NCBI GenBank assembly: GCA_025463305.1
Contig: JAOBWK010000007.1
Span: 1 to 64,000, forward strand
Source of the DNA: Ilumatobacteraceae bacterium
GTDB lineage: Bacteria; Actinomycetota; Acidimicrobiia; Acidimicrobiales; Ilumatobacteraceae
Direction of reading: 5' to 3'
DNA length: 64,000 bases
Part shown: positions 16,860 to 24,877 of the stretch, in pieces
Position numbering within the stretch: position 1 is the stretch's first letter
How the letters are laid out: each line of letters starts with the position of its first letter
Translations under genes and position numbers: made by a program
Notes under the pieces: model-generated
What the model was told of the DNA's origin: nothing
The model's input: only the letters and a program-made list of their open reading frames with translations
Database searches by the model: none

Positions 16860-18116
16860 ATGTGGTCGATGCTGCGAACGAACCGGGACCTGCGCGCCCT
16901 CTTCATCGCCCAGGTCATCTCCTACGCCGGGGACTGGTTCGCGTACGTGGCGTTCGTCGGCCTGGTGCAGTCGCTCACCGATCTGCCCCTGCTCGTCACG
17001 CTCGTGTACGTCGCCCAGTCACTGCCGGCGTTCTTCATGACCCCACTCGCGGGCGCGGTGGTCGATCGGTTCGACCGGCGCCGGATCCTGCTGGTCGTCT
17101 CGCTCGTCCAGGCCGTGGCGGCTGCCGGCCTGCTGCTCGTGGCATCGCGCGGCTCGTTGTGGTTCGGCTTCCTGTGCCTGTGCATCATCTCGGCGCTCGG
17201 GTCCTTCGTCGGCCCGGCCGCACAGGCGGGCATTCCCAACCTGTCCCGCGACGATGACGAGCTGAAGCAGGCGAGCCTGCTGTTCGGCTCGCTCTGGGGC
17301 GCGATGCTCGCGGTCGGCGCTGCGCTCGGCGGGCTCGTCGCCTCGGTGTTCGGGCGCGACGCAGCCTTCGCCGTGAACGCGCTGTCGTTCGTGGTCGCCG
17401 CCGGCTTCGTCGTGATGATCCGGCATCCGATGCAGGAAGCGCGCGGCGGGGGGTCCGCGACACGCCAGAAGATGAGACCGATCGCCGACATGAAGGAGGC
17501 GCTCGGTTACGCCCGCCGAGACGGAGCGCTCCTCGCGCTGCTCGCCTCGAAGGCGACGTTCTCGATGGGCGCCGGCATCGTCGGCCTGCTGGCGGTGCTG
17601 GCCACCCACGACCTGCACGGCGGCGACGGCGCCACCGGTCTCCTGCTCGCCGCGCGTGGACTCGGCGTCGCGGCCGGGCCCCTCATCGCGGCACGCCTCG
17701 TCGGCCCCTCGCTGGCCCGGGTGCTGCTGCTGTGCGGCAGCGCGGGCCTCGCCTTCGGGGTCTGCTACCTCGGTCTCAGCATCGCGCCGACGCTCGCCAT
17801 CGCCGTGCCGCTGGCGCTCATCGCCCACCTCGGCGGCGGCGCGCAGTGGACGCTGTCGACCTACGGCTTGCAGCGCCGGGCGCCGGACCACGTGCGCGGT
17901 CGGATCCTGGCCGGCGACTTCGGCATCGTCACGCTCACCATCACCCTGTCGAACGTCGCCGCCGGTGCGCTCGCGGCGGTCACGGGCGCCCGCGTCGCGA
18001 TCGCCGTGTTCGCGACGATCAGCCTGCTGGCCGGGCTGCTGTACATCGTGCTCACTCGGGCGTTGCGTGCTCGACTGGTGGACGAAGAAGCCGCCGAGCT
18101 CGCGCTCTCCACGTGA
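16860..18116 (+). CDS. MFS transporter (EntS/TetA-like exporter)
   Basis: The 418-residue membrane protein has about 12 hydrophobic helices. The first contains FIAQVISYAGDWFAYVAFVGLV and the loop between helices 2 and 3 carries the MFS signature DRFDRRRIL. The shape matches MFS_3-type exporters of drugs or siderophores. It is followed by a convergent gene 14 bp away. The substrate is unknown. Confidence 0.92.
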   Translation: MWSMLRTNRDLRALFIAQVISYAGDWFAYVAFVGLVQSLTDLPLLVTLVYVAQSLPAFFMTPLAGAVVDRFDRRRILLVVSLVQAVAAAGLLLVASRGSLWFGFLCLCIISALGSFVGPAAQAGIPNLSRDDDELKQASLLFGSLWGAMLAVGAALGGLVASVFGRDAAFAVNALSFVVAAGFVVMIRHPMQEARGGGSATRQKMRPIADMKEALGYARRDGALLALLASKATFSMGAGIVGLLAVLATHDLHGGDGATGLLLAARGLGVAAGPLIAARLVGPSLARVLLLCGSAGLAFGVCYLGLSIAPTLAIAVPLALIAHLGGGAQWTLSTYGLQRRAPDHVRGRILAGDFGIVTLTITLSNVAAGALAAVTGARVAIAVFATISLLAGLLYIVLTRALRARLVDEEAAELALST

Positions 18117-18130
18117 TCAGCCCGACCTGA

Positions 18131-18583
18131 TCAACCCGGCGTCACGGTGACGAGCAGCCGCTCCCACATGTCCATGTCGGTGACGAAGAAGCCCACCTCG
18201 GCCGGGTCGGAGGTGGCGATGATGAGGTGCGTCATCCCCCCGACCCGGGAGCTGAGGAACGACTTGTCGCGCCGCGTGCCGCGCAGCTTGGCGACGGGGA
18301 TCTCGACGACGCCGCCGGACTTCTTGCGGAACACCAGCCGACGGTCGGTGAGCAGGATCGTGCCGTTGCCGCGCACGTTGCCGTAGGTGGTGGTCGAGCC
18401 GCGGTAGATCGCGGGCTCGGGAGGGATCAACATCCGCTCCCCCGATGCCGCCACCTCGGCCGCGAACGTGGTGTCGTAGGCACCCTGCTTGCGCCGCCAC
18501 GAGCGGGTCACCGGGATCCACACGGCAGCCTGGATCGCGCCCACGCCGACCAGGATGACCAACACGAGCAGCACGACCTTCAC
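18131..18583 (-). CDS. Membrane-anchored protein with PH-like/GRAM-like domain
   Basis: The 150-residue protein (GTG start) has one N-terminal helix (VVLLVLVILVGVGAIQAAVW) and then a cytoplasmic beta-rich part. In that part TTTYGNVRGNGTILLTDRRLVF resembles the start of bacterial PH-like domains ('LTnkRLif') and TRRDKSFLSSRVGG follows. No enzyme motif is seen. The function is unknown; membrane-associated binding is inferred from the fold resemblance. Confidence 0.78.
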   Translation of the reverse strand: MKVVLLVLVILVGVGAIQAAVWIPVTRSWRRKQGAYDTTFAAEVAASGERMLIPPEPAIYRGSTTTYGNVRGNGTILLTDRRLVFRKKSGGVVEIPVAKLRGTRRDKSFLSSRVGGMTHLIIATSDPAEVGFFVTDMDMWERLLVTVTPG

Positions 18584-18625
18584 GGCCGGCGATCCTATTC
18601 GCGGCCGCTGGTAGCGTCGGCCTGG

Positions 18626-19384
18626 ATGACCGACCTCCACGGCACGCGGGTGCTCGTCACCGGTGCGTCGAGTGGGCTCGGCGCGGCGATGGCTGCCGCC
18701 CTGGTCGCGGCCGGCGCGCGGGTGATGGTGACCAGTCGCGACGAAGCGTCTGCGCGGATCGCCGCCGAGGCGCTCGGTTCGTCGGCGATCGCGGGAACGC
18801 TCGACGTGCGCGACGAGGCATCGGTGACCGCCTGCGTCGAGCGGAGCCGACGCGAGTGGGGCGGCATCGACGTCCTGGTCAACAACGCCGGCATCGGGAT
18901 GCGTTCGGTCAACCCGCGGTTCATGACCGATCCCCAGCCGTTCTGGCACGTCGGTGCCGCAGGGTTCCGCGACGTCGTCGACACCAAGGTCACGGGGTGC
19001 TTCCTGATGGCGAGTGCCGTCGTGCCGTTGATGCTCGAGCAGGGCAGCGGCCGGATCGTCAACATCTCGATGAGCGCGTCGACGATGGTGCGCCGCGGCT
19101 TCGTGCCGTACGGCCCGGCGGGCGCCGGCGTCGAGGCGCTGTCGCGGGTCATGGCGGCCGATCTCGGCGGCAGCCCCGTGACCGTGAACCTCCTCCTGCC
19201 GGGCGGAGCGACGCGCACGGGCATGGTCCCCGACGACGTACCCGCCGATGCGCGCGACCGGATGCTCGAGCCCGACATCATGGGCCCACCCATCGTCTGG
19301 CTCGCCTCCGACGCGGCGGCCGGCGTGCACGATCAGCGCATCGTCGCGACGGAGTTCGCCGCCGGCATCACGCCTGGTGCGTGA
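18626..19384 (+). CDS. SDR-family protein lacking the catalytic lysine
   Basis: The 252-residue protein has the complete Rossmann start (VLVTGASSGLG), NNAGIG and a Ser region (NISMSAS). At the active site the usual PYGPSKAG reads PYGPAGAG, so Tyr is kept but the Lys of YxxxK is Gly. It may bind NAD(P) without normal dehydrogenase activity, or use a substitute residue. A TAGCGT -10 lies 8 nt before the ATG (leaderless type). It is convergent with, and overlaps by 17 bp, the PRC-barrel operon. Confidence 0.88.
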   Translation: MTDLHGTRVLVTGASSGLGAAMAAALVAAGARVMVTSRDEASARIAAEALGSSAIAGTLDVRDEASVTACVERSRREWGGIDVLVNNAGIGMRSVNPRFMTDPQPFWHVGAAGFRDVVDTKVTGCFLMASAVVPLMLEQGSGRIVNISMSASTMVRRGFVPYGPAGAGVEALSRVMAADLGGSPVTVNLLLPGGATRTGMVPDDVPADARDRMLEPDIMGPPIVWLASDAAAGVHDQRIVATEFAAGITPGA

Positions 19385-19694
19385 ACTCGCGGACGTGCAC
19401 CACCTTCGCCTCGTCGTCCCAGCGGTCGATGGCCGACACCGGCACGATCTTCGCACTGCGTTCGAGCCGGGCGAAGATCGTGCGCAGCAACCACGGCCCC
19501 TCCACGCGTGTGCGGATGTAGCCGAGTCGCTCGGCGAGACCGCCACGCCCGACGACCAGGGCGTCGACCCGGAACGCAGCTTGCACACCGCGCACCACGG
19601 GGCCGTCCTGCACGATCCTGACGTCGCTGACACGTCCGAGCGCGACGCCGTCCTGCGTCCTCACGCTGTAGGTCAGGAGGTCACTGAGGCGCAC
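19368..19694 (-). CDS. PRC-barrel-like protein, last gene of the NRAMP operon
   Basis: The 108-residue protein MRLSDLLTYSVRTQDGVALGRVSDVRIVQ... has the beta-barrel opening of PRC domains (strand, GxxxGxVxDV turn, strand). Its start overlaps the preceding gene by 14 bp, so it is translationally coupled. PRC-barrel proteins bind RNA, proteins or metals; here the gene order suggests a regulatory or accessory subunit of the transporter, which is inference. Confidence 0.78.
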   Translation of the reverse strand: MRLSDLLTYSVRTQDGVALGRVSDVRIVQDGPVVRGVQAAFRVDALVVGRGGLAERLGYIRTRVEGPWLLRTIFARLERSAKIVPVSAIDRWDDEAKVVHVREFTHQA

Positions 19695-20109
19695 GGCTGT
19701 CGTTCCCTGGGATGTGCTCGACCGCGTGGCGCATCGCCCAACGTTCGCCGTCGTGGCTGGCCAGGTCGTCGGCGCTCATCGCGATCCGGATGCTCGGCCC
19801 GATCTGGTAGGCGAGCTCGATGGGGATCCGCGTCCGGTCGTGTACAGCGTCGACCGTGGGCTCGCCCACCGGATCACCGTGGATCTTCGCGTTGGACCGT
19901 TGCAGCCACCGACCGAACCGTCTCGCTCCCATGCGGTAGGCGAGGATGCCGGGACCGGCCAGCAAGGCGGTGACGAACAGCTCTGCGGTCTCGGCGGGGC
20001 GGGTGATCTCCAGGTCGTCCACGTTGCCGCACAGGACGCCGTCGCGATCCACCAGCTGGCGGTCCAGCAGATCGAGTGTGGCGTGCAGGACGCGTGCGGG
20101 TTCGGTCAT
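19681..20109 (-). CDS. PRC-barrel-like cytoplasmic protein of the NRAMP operon
   Basis: The 142-residue protein contains TLDLLDRQLVDRDGVLCGNVDDLEI, a PRC-barrel-like opening, then a helical part (LFVTALLAGPGILAYRMGARRFGRWLQ) and a C-terminal stretch with HDRTRIPIELAYQIGPSIRIA that looks like a second barrel half. Its ATG overlaps the transporter stop (ATGA). No catalytic motif is seen. Coupling to the transporter suggests a gating or assembly partner. Confidence 0.75.
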   Translation of the reverse strand: MTEPARVLHATLDLLDRQLVDRDGVLCGNVDDLEITRPAETAELFVTALLAGPGILAYRMGARRFGRWLQRSNAKIHGDPVGEPTVDAVHDRTRIPIELAYQIGPSIRIAMSADDLASHDGERWAMRHAVEHIPGNDSRAPQ

Positions 20110-21338
20110 GACCCTCCCTTGGTGATGATCATCAGCGGGATCGTCGCGACCGCGACGATGACGAGGACGACGAGGTAGACGGAGGCGACCGCGTTGATGA
20201 ACCGCCCGTTCGTGTGGTCGGGCCCCATGTACCGCGCGTCGTTGGCGATGACCAGGATCGGGAAGTACGTCAACGGCAGCGCGGCCGCGGACAGCACGAT
20301 GGAGTACTCCGTGACCTTCACCGGATCGACTCCGGTCAGCCCGAACAGGGCCGAGCCGGCGATCGCCAGGAGGACCACGACGTGGAAGCGGGTCGCGTGC
20401 CGCGGACTCGAGTGCTTGCCCCACGGCCAACCGAGGTACTGCGCGACCACGTAGCCGGCGGACAGCGCCGTCTCGAGTGCTGCTCCGAAGGTGGCCGCGA
20501 AGATGCCGATCAGCACGAAGGCGAGACCGAGGCGACCCATGACCGACGCCACCGGCAGCACGACCTGGGAGAGCTGATCGACGCCGATGTGACGCGGTGC
20601 GAGCACGAGGTGGGCGCAGGCCATGATGGCCAACGAGAGCAGCGCACCCAGCGGGAAGCCGATGAAGACGTTGACCTTGTTCTCGCCGAGGTCCTTCTTC
20701 GTCCAGCCGTCTTCCACCGCACCGCTGGAGAAGAAGAACACCTCGTACGGCGTCATCGCTGCGCCGAAGACGGCGATGCAGAAGTACGCGTAGGAGAAGC
20801 CGCTCTCCGACCCCGGCACGTGCGGATGCGTCGACGCGGAGAACAGCGCGTTCCAGTCGGGACCGATCTTCCAGACCGTCACGGCGAAGACCAGCAAGCA
20901 CAATCCGAGGAGTCCGAAGATCCGTTCCATCGTCTCGAACGGCATCCGCCAGCAGACCAGCCAGACGAGGATCGCGACGATCGGGATGATGAGGATGTAG
21001 TTGACGCTCGATGCCAGCGAGATCGACAGGGCCACGCCTGCCAGCTCCGCGGTGAGCGTCAGGAAGTTGATGAAGAACGAAGCGAGCAGGTTCGCCATCC
21101 CGAAGCGCGCTCCCAGCCGCTCACGGACGAGGTCGAACACCGGACGGCCACACAGCGCGGCGACTCGTCCGCTCATCTCGGCGTACACGATGATCCCGAT
21201 CACACCGAACACCACGACCCACGCCAGGTTCATGTCGAACCGCGCACCCGTCTCGGCGTTGGCGACGAGATCGCCCATGTCGACGAACCCACCGATCGCG
21301 GTCAGGACGCCGAGCGCGACGCCCCAGACCTTCTTCAC
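20106..21338 (-). CDS. NRAMP-family (SLC11-like) metal transporter with atypical metal site
   Basis: The 410-residue membrane protein has about 11 helices and the LeuT-like NRAMP layout. Helix 1 reads GFVDMGDLVANAETGARF where classical Mn/Fe transporters have DPGN. Helix 6 reads GAAMTPYEVFFFSSG where they have MPHN. Thus Pro/Asn and the metal-selecting Met/His/Asn are replaced (DMGD, TPYE). Loss of that Met is known to relax exclusion of Mg and Ca in NRAMP proteins, so a substrate such as Mg2+ is plausible but not shown. It is the second gene of a four-gene operon with a lipoprotein and two PRC-barrel-like proteins. Confidence 0.9.
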   Translation of the reverse strand: MKKVWGVALGVLTAIGGFVDMGDLVANAETGARFDMNLAWVVVFGVIGIIVYAEMSGRVAALCGRPVFDLVRERLGARFGMANLLASFFINFLTLTAELAGVALSISLASSVNYILIIPIVAILVWLVCWRMPFETMERIFGLLGLCLLVFAVTVWKIGPDWNALFSASTHPHVPGSESGFSYAYFCIAVFGAAMTPYEVFFFSSGAVEDGWTKKDLGENKVNVFIGFPLGALLSLAIMACAHLVLAPRHIGVDQLSQVVLPVASVMGRLGLAFVLIGIFAATFGAALETALSAGYVVAQYLGWPWGKHSSPRHATRFHVVVLLAIAGSALFGLTGVDPVKVTEYSIVLSAAALPLTYFPILVIANDARYMGPDHTNGRFINAVASVYLVVLVIVAVATIPLMIITKGGS

Positions 21339-21351
21339 GACAGCACCTGCT

Positions 21352-21813
21352 TCACGACAGCCCCGCGAGGAAGGTCCTCAGCGCGGTCGAATCGGCCGCC
21401 AACGGAGCCGCGACATCGGCCAACCCCTCGAGCGTCCCTCGCCGGACGGCGACCCGGACGGCGGTGAGGTGGTCGGTTGCGTCGGACAGCAGCTGCTCCA
21501 GCTGGGCCCGGAGGTCGTCGGCGTGCTGATCGGGCGGCTGCACCGACGAGAAGTCGCCGACCGCCGACGACAGCGTGTCCTCCTGCTCGCCGATGCTGAT
21601 CGTGGTGTAGCTGCCGAACGCCTTGCCGGCGTCGGCGGTCTCGGCGAGCAACCGCACGGTCTCGACCGCGGACAGCGCCACCTCCGCGGTGGTCCGGCTC
21701 TTGCGCTCGAAGTCGTCGAAGGTCCGCGCTGGTCCGACCGTGTGCTCGGTGCACGCGGACGCGGCGAACACGAGCGACGAGATCGCCACCGCCCTCCATC
21801 CCCGTGTTCCCAT
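21352..21813 (-). CDS. Small lipoprotein, first gene of the NRAMP operon
   Basis: The 153-residue precursor starts MGTRGWRAVAISS and has a lipobox-like SAC at Cys21; the mature part is almost entirely helical (TFDDFERKSRTTAEVALSAVETVRLLAE..., ADDLRAQLEQLL). The ATG at 21813 has GAGG about 9 nt upstream and is preferred to a GTG seven codons earlier. Only 13 bp separate it from the transporter gene. It could be an extracytoplasmic partner of the transporter; no homologous family is recognised. Confidence 0.8.
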   Translation of the reverse strand: MGTRGWRAVAISSLVFAASACTEHTVGPARTFDDFERKSRTTAEVALSAVETVRLLAETADAGKAFGSYTTISIGEQEDTLSSAVGDFSSVQPPDQHADDLRAQLEQLLSDATDHLTAVRVAVRRGTLEGLADVAAPLAADSTALRTFLAGLS

Positions 21814-21887
21814 CACGGCGGACCTCGTACCCACCGTGATCAGGACCGAAACGTCTGCATCACAGCCTGGGCGGGTAACGGGAGCGC

Positions 21888-22637
21888 GTGGTCGGACGAG
21901 CGAGAGTCGGTTGCTCGGGATGGAGCTACCGCGACTGGCGCGGTTTGGTCTACCCCGCGGATCTGCCGGCGTCGAAGTGGTTCGGTTACTACACGCTCCT
22001 GTTCGACACCGTGGAGCTCAACAACACCTTCTACCGCCTCCCGACGCAGTCGGCCGTCGAGGGCTGGGCAGCCGCCGCACCGCCCGACTTCATGTACGCG
22101 CTCAAGCTCGGCCAGTTCGGCTCGCACCGCAAGAAGCTGCGCGACGCCGCAACCTGGCTGCCGAACCACCTCGACCGCGCCGAGCGCCTCGGAGCTTCAC
22201 GCGGCCCGACCTTGGTGCAGCTCCCGCCACGCTGGACGCGCAACGCCGCACGGCTCGACGAGTTCTTGTCGGTCGCGCCACGCACGATGCGCTGGGCCGT
22301 CGAGATGCGCGACCCGTCGTGGCTCCACGACGAGGTCTACGAGGTGCTCGCTCGCCACGGCGCAGCGCTGTGCATCCACGACCTGATCGACGACCATCCG
22401 TTCGTGCTCACCACCGACTGGACCTATGTGCGCTTCCACGGGCCCGACGCGTTGCGGCAGCCGTACCGCGGATTGTACGGCGCCGATCGCCTCGCACCCG
22501 TCGCCGCCCGCCTCCAGCACGAGCTCGCAGCGGGCCACGACGTGTACTGCTACTTCAACAACGATTTCGACGGGTTCGCTGCTGTCGACGCGCAATGGCT
22601 GCGTCACGCGATCGACCCTCACTCGCGGTGGGGCTGA
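21888..22637 (+). CDS. DUF72-family protein
   Basis: The 249-residue protein opens VGCSGWSYRDWRGLVYP and has NTFYRLPT and a late DVYCYFNNDFDGFA, all typical of DUF72, a TIM-barrel-like family of unknown function found across bacteria. GTG start. Convergent with the PilZ gene (9-bp gap). Confidence 0.93.
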   Translation: MVGRARVGCSGWSYRDWRGLVYPADLPASKWFGYYTLLFDTVELNNTFYRLPTQSAVEGWAAAAPPDFMYALKLGQFGSHRKKLRDAATWLPNHLDRAERLGASRGPTLVQLPPRWTRNAARLDEFLSVAPRTMRWAVEMRDPSWLHDEVYEVLARHGAALCIHDLIDDHPFVLTTDWTYVRFHGPDALRQPYRGLYGADRLAPVAARLQHELAAGHDVYCYFNNDFDGFAAVDAQWLRHAIDPHSRWG

Positions 22638-22646
22638 CGCCGGTGG

Positions 22647-22991
22647 TCAGCCGGCGCGGCGGACGCTCGGGTCCCGATCGAGCTGCTCGATCAACTCCTC
22701 GAAGTCGTCCTCGCGCATGCTGACGAACTCCATGGCCATGTAGGTGCGGAAGTCGGCGCCGCGCTCGGTGCGCATCACCGCCGCCAACGCATGGAAGTGG
22801 CCATCGGGCAGGTCCAGCGAGACCACCAGGCGGTGGCCGACGGCGAGGCCGACGGGTTCGTCGAACGCGATCAGCAGGCCGCCACGCGAGATGTCGACGC
22901 AGCGCGCTCGCGGCAGGCGCTCCTCGGGGGCAGCGGCCACCCGCGCGGCAACGTCGATCTGCCTCCTCGGGTGTCGGCGACGATCGCTCAC
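22647..22991 (-). CDS. PilZ-domain protein, candidate c-di-GMP receptor
   Basis: The 114-residue single-domain protein keeps both c-di-GMP contacts: the RRRHPRR (RxxxR) loop near residue 5 and DISRGG (D/NxSxxG) about 30 residues later. It should bind cyclic di-GMP in the cytoplasm. The GTG start is chosen because RxxxR normally sits at the very N-terminus and no ATG lies upstream in frame. No diguanylate cyclase or motility gene is nearby, so the output is unknown. Confidence 0.85.
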   Translation of the reverse strand: MSDRRRHPRRQIDVAARVAAAPEERLPRARCVDISRGGLLIAFDEPVGLAVGHRLVVSLDLPDGHFHALAAVMRTERGADFRTYMAMEFVSMREDDFEELIEQLDRDPSVRRAG

Positions 22992-23047
22992 GTCGGGATG
23001 CTTCCCGCTCTCGGCGCGAGTGATACACGTCGTTCGTTGCGACGATC

Positions 23048-23947
23048 TCAGCCGACGGCGAGCACCGCGTCGACGATGGCTGCCGGCACCTCCTGGGGCA
23101 GGTTGTGACCTGCGCCCGGCACGAGCCGGACATCGCGAAGATCGCCGAACGCACGCGGACGAGGCAGCGCACCGTCCGCCGTGCGGCGGGGCGGATCGAC
23201 GCCGTCGTCGGCGCCCCAGAGCACGATGGTCGGCACGTCGATCCGTGGCGAGCTCGCCAGGCGCTGCTCGATGTCGTCGTACGCGGAGTCGCCTGGCACG
23301 CGGGCGAAGCGGTGGCGGTAGGAGTGGATCACGACGTCGACGAAGTCGGGGTTGGCGAACGAGGCTGCGCTCGCGGAGAACGTCGCCTCGTCGAAGTCCC
23401 AGGTCGGCGACCACGTGCGCCAGAGCAGTCGACAGAGCTCGTCGCGGTTGGCGGCGAGACCAGCTGGGCCACGGTCGGCGTTGAAGTAGTGCTGGTACCA
23501 GAACAGCCGCTCGGTCTCGGGATCCAACGGCTGGCTCGAGGCGGCGATGTCCTGGATGTTGTACCCGGCGACGGTGACGAGGCCGTCCACGCGTTCGGGC
23601 CAGAGCGCGGCGACGATGCATGCCGCCCGGCCGCCCCAGTCGTACCCGGCGAGGGTGGCCCGCTCGATGTGCAGGACGTCGAGCAGGTCACGCAGATCGG
23701 CGCCGAGGGCGGCCTGCTGGCCGGATCGCAGGGTGGCCGCGTCGAGGAAGCGGGTCGGCCCGTAGCCGCGCAGGTACGGCACGATGACACGCCGACCCGC
23801 GTCGGCGAGCGACGCCGCGGCGACGTCGTAGGTGTGCACGTCGTACGGGAAGCCGTGCATCAGCACGGTCACCGGGCCATTGGCCGGCCCGCACTCGAGA
23901 TACGCGATGTCGAGGACGGAGGTCCGTGCGTGCAGCAGCTGCGCCAT
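23048..23947 (-). CDS. Alpha/beta hydrolase with Asp nucleophile (epoxide hydrolase-like)
   Basis: In this 299-residue protein the oxyanion loop is HGFPYD (31-36) and the nucleophile elbow is GYDWGG with Asp103. Asp in place of Ser is the mark of epoxide hydrolases and haloalkane dehalogenases. The acid (WGADDGVD) and base (GAGHNLPQE) are present. HGFP with GxDWGG favours epoxide hydrolase. It is divergent from the patatin gene across 42 bp. Confidence 0.9.
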   Translation of the reverse strand: MAQLLHARTSVLDIAYLECGPANGPVTVLMHGFPYDVHTYDVAAASLADAGRRVIVPYLRGYGPTRFLDAATLRSGQQAALGADLRDLLDVLHIERATLAGYDWGGRAACIVAALWPERVDGLVTVAGYNIQDIAASSQPLDPETERLFWYQHYFNADRGPAGLAANRDELCRLLWRTWSPTWDFDEATFSASAASFANPDFVDVVIHSYRHRFARVPGDSAYDDIEQRLASSPRIDVPTIVLWGADDGVDPPRRTADGALPRPRAFGDLRDVRLVPGAGHNLPQEVPAAIVDAVLAVG

Positions 23948-23977
23948 CACCGTCAACGTAACCGGCGAGGCCGATGG

Positions 23978-23983
23978 TACGTT
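23978..23983 (+). promoter_or_regulatory. Candidate -10 box for leaderless patatin mRNA
   Basis: TACGTT lies 6 nt before the ATG at 23990, matching TANNNT leaderless spacing. No clear -35. Confidence 0.35.
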
Positions 23984-23989
23984 CGGCGA

Positions 23990-24877
23990 ATGAGCGACGC
24001 CTCCCATGACGGCCTGCAGGGGAACGCCCGGCGAGCACTCGTGCTCGGTGGTGGCGGCGTGGCGGGCATCGCCTGGGAGACCGGCATCCTCGTCGGGCTC
24101 GCCGACGCCGGCCTCGACCTCACCGCGGCCGATCTCGTCGTCGGCACATCGGCCGGCTCCACGGTGGCCGCGCAGGTCACCAGTGGCGAAGGGTTCGATG
24201 CTCTGTTCGCCCGCCAGCTCGTGCCGACCGACCAGTCCGGCGAGATCGCCGCGCAGCTCGACATCGAGCAGATCGCGGCGATGTTCGGCGATGCGCTGCG
24301 GCACGCGTCGAGCCCACTCGAGCTGCGCGCCGCCATCGGCCACGCCGCGCTCGCAGCCGACACCGTGCCCGAGTCGACCCGTCGCGCGGTGATCGAGCAC
24401 CGACTGCCGGCGCATCGATGGCCGGCCGGGCGGGCTCTGCGGATCGTGGCCGCCGACGCCGAGACGGGCGAGGTGCGCGTGTTCTCGGCCGACGACGACG
24501 TGTCGATCATCGACGCCGTGGCGGCGTCGTGCGCCGTGCCGGGCGTGTGGCCCCCGGTCACCATCGGCCATCGTCGCTACGTCGACGGCGGCGTCCGCTC
24601 CAGCACGAACGCCGATCTCGCCGAGGGTTGCGGCGTCATCATCGTGCTCGCCCCCGTGGCCGACATCCCCGGCGTGTCCGACCGCGATGTGCTCGCCGCG
24701 ATCGAGCAGCTCGACCGCACCGCGACCGTGCTGACGATCCGGCCCGACGAAGCGTCCGCGCAGGCCATCGGCTCCAACCCGCTCGATCCCGAGACCCGGG
24801 CGCCCGCCGCGAACGCGGGGCGCGCCCAGGGCACGCGGATCGCCAACGAGATCAGCTCGGTCTGGCTGCCCGCCTGA
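23990..24877 (+). CDS. Patatin-like phospholipase
   Basis: The 295-residue protein has the Ser-Asp dyad of patatins: glycine-rich loop LGGGGVAG (about 19-26), nucleophile GTSAG with Ser54, and DGG with Asp199. It has no signal peptide or membrane helix, so it is probably a cytoplasmic acyl hydrolase. The substrate is unknown. It overlaps the convergent dehydrogenase gene by 26 bp. Confidence 0.93.
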   Translation: MSDASHDGLQGNARRALVLGGGGVAGIAWETGILVGLADAGLDLTAADLVVGTSAGSTVAAQVTSGEGFDALFARQLVPTDQSGEIAAQLDIEQIAAMFGDALRHASSPLELRAAIGHAALAADTVPESTRRAVIEHRLPAHRWPAGRALRIVAADAETGEVRVFSADDDVSIIDAVAASCAVPGVWPPVTIGHRRYVDGGVRSSTNADLAEGCGVIIVLAPVADIPGVSDRDVLAAIEQLDRTATVLTIRPDEASAQAIGSNPLDPETRAPAANAGRAQGTRIANEISSVWLPA

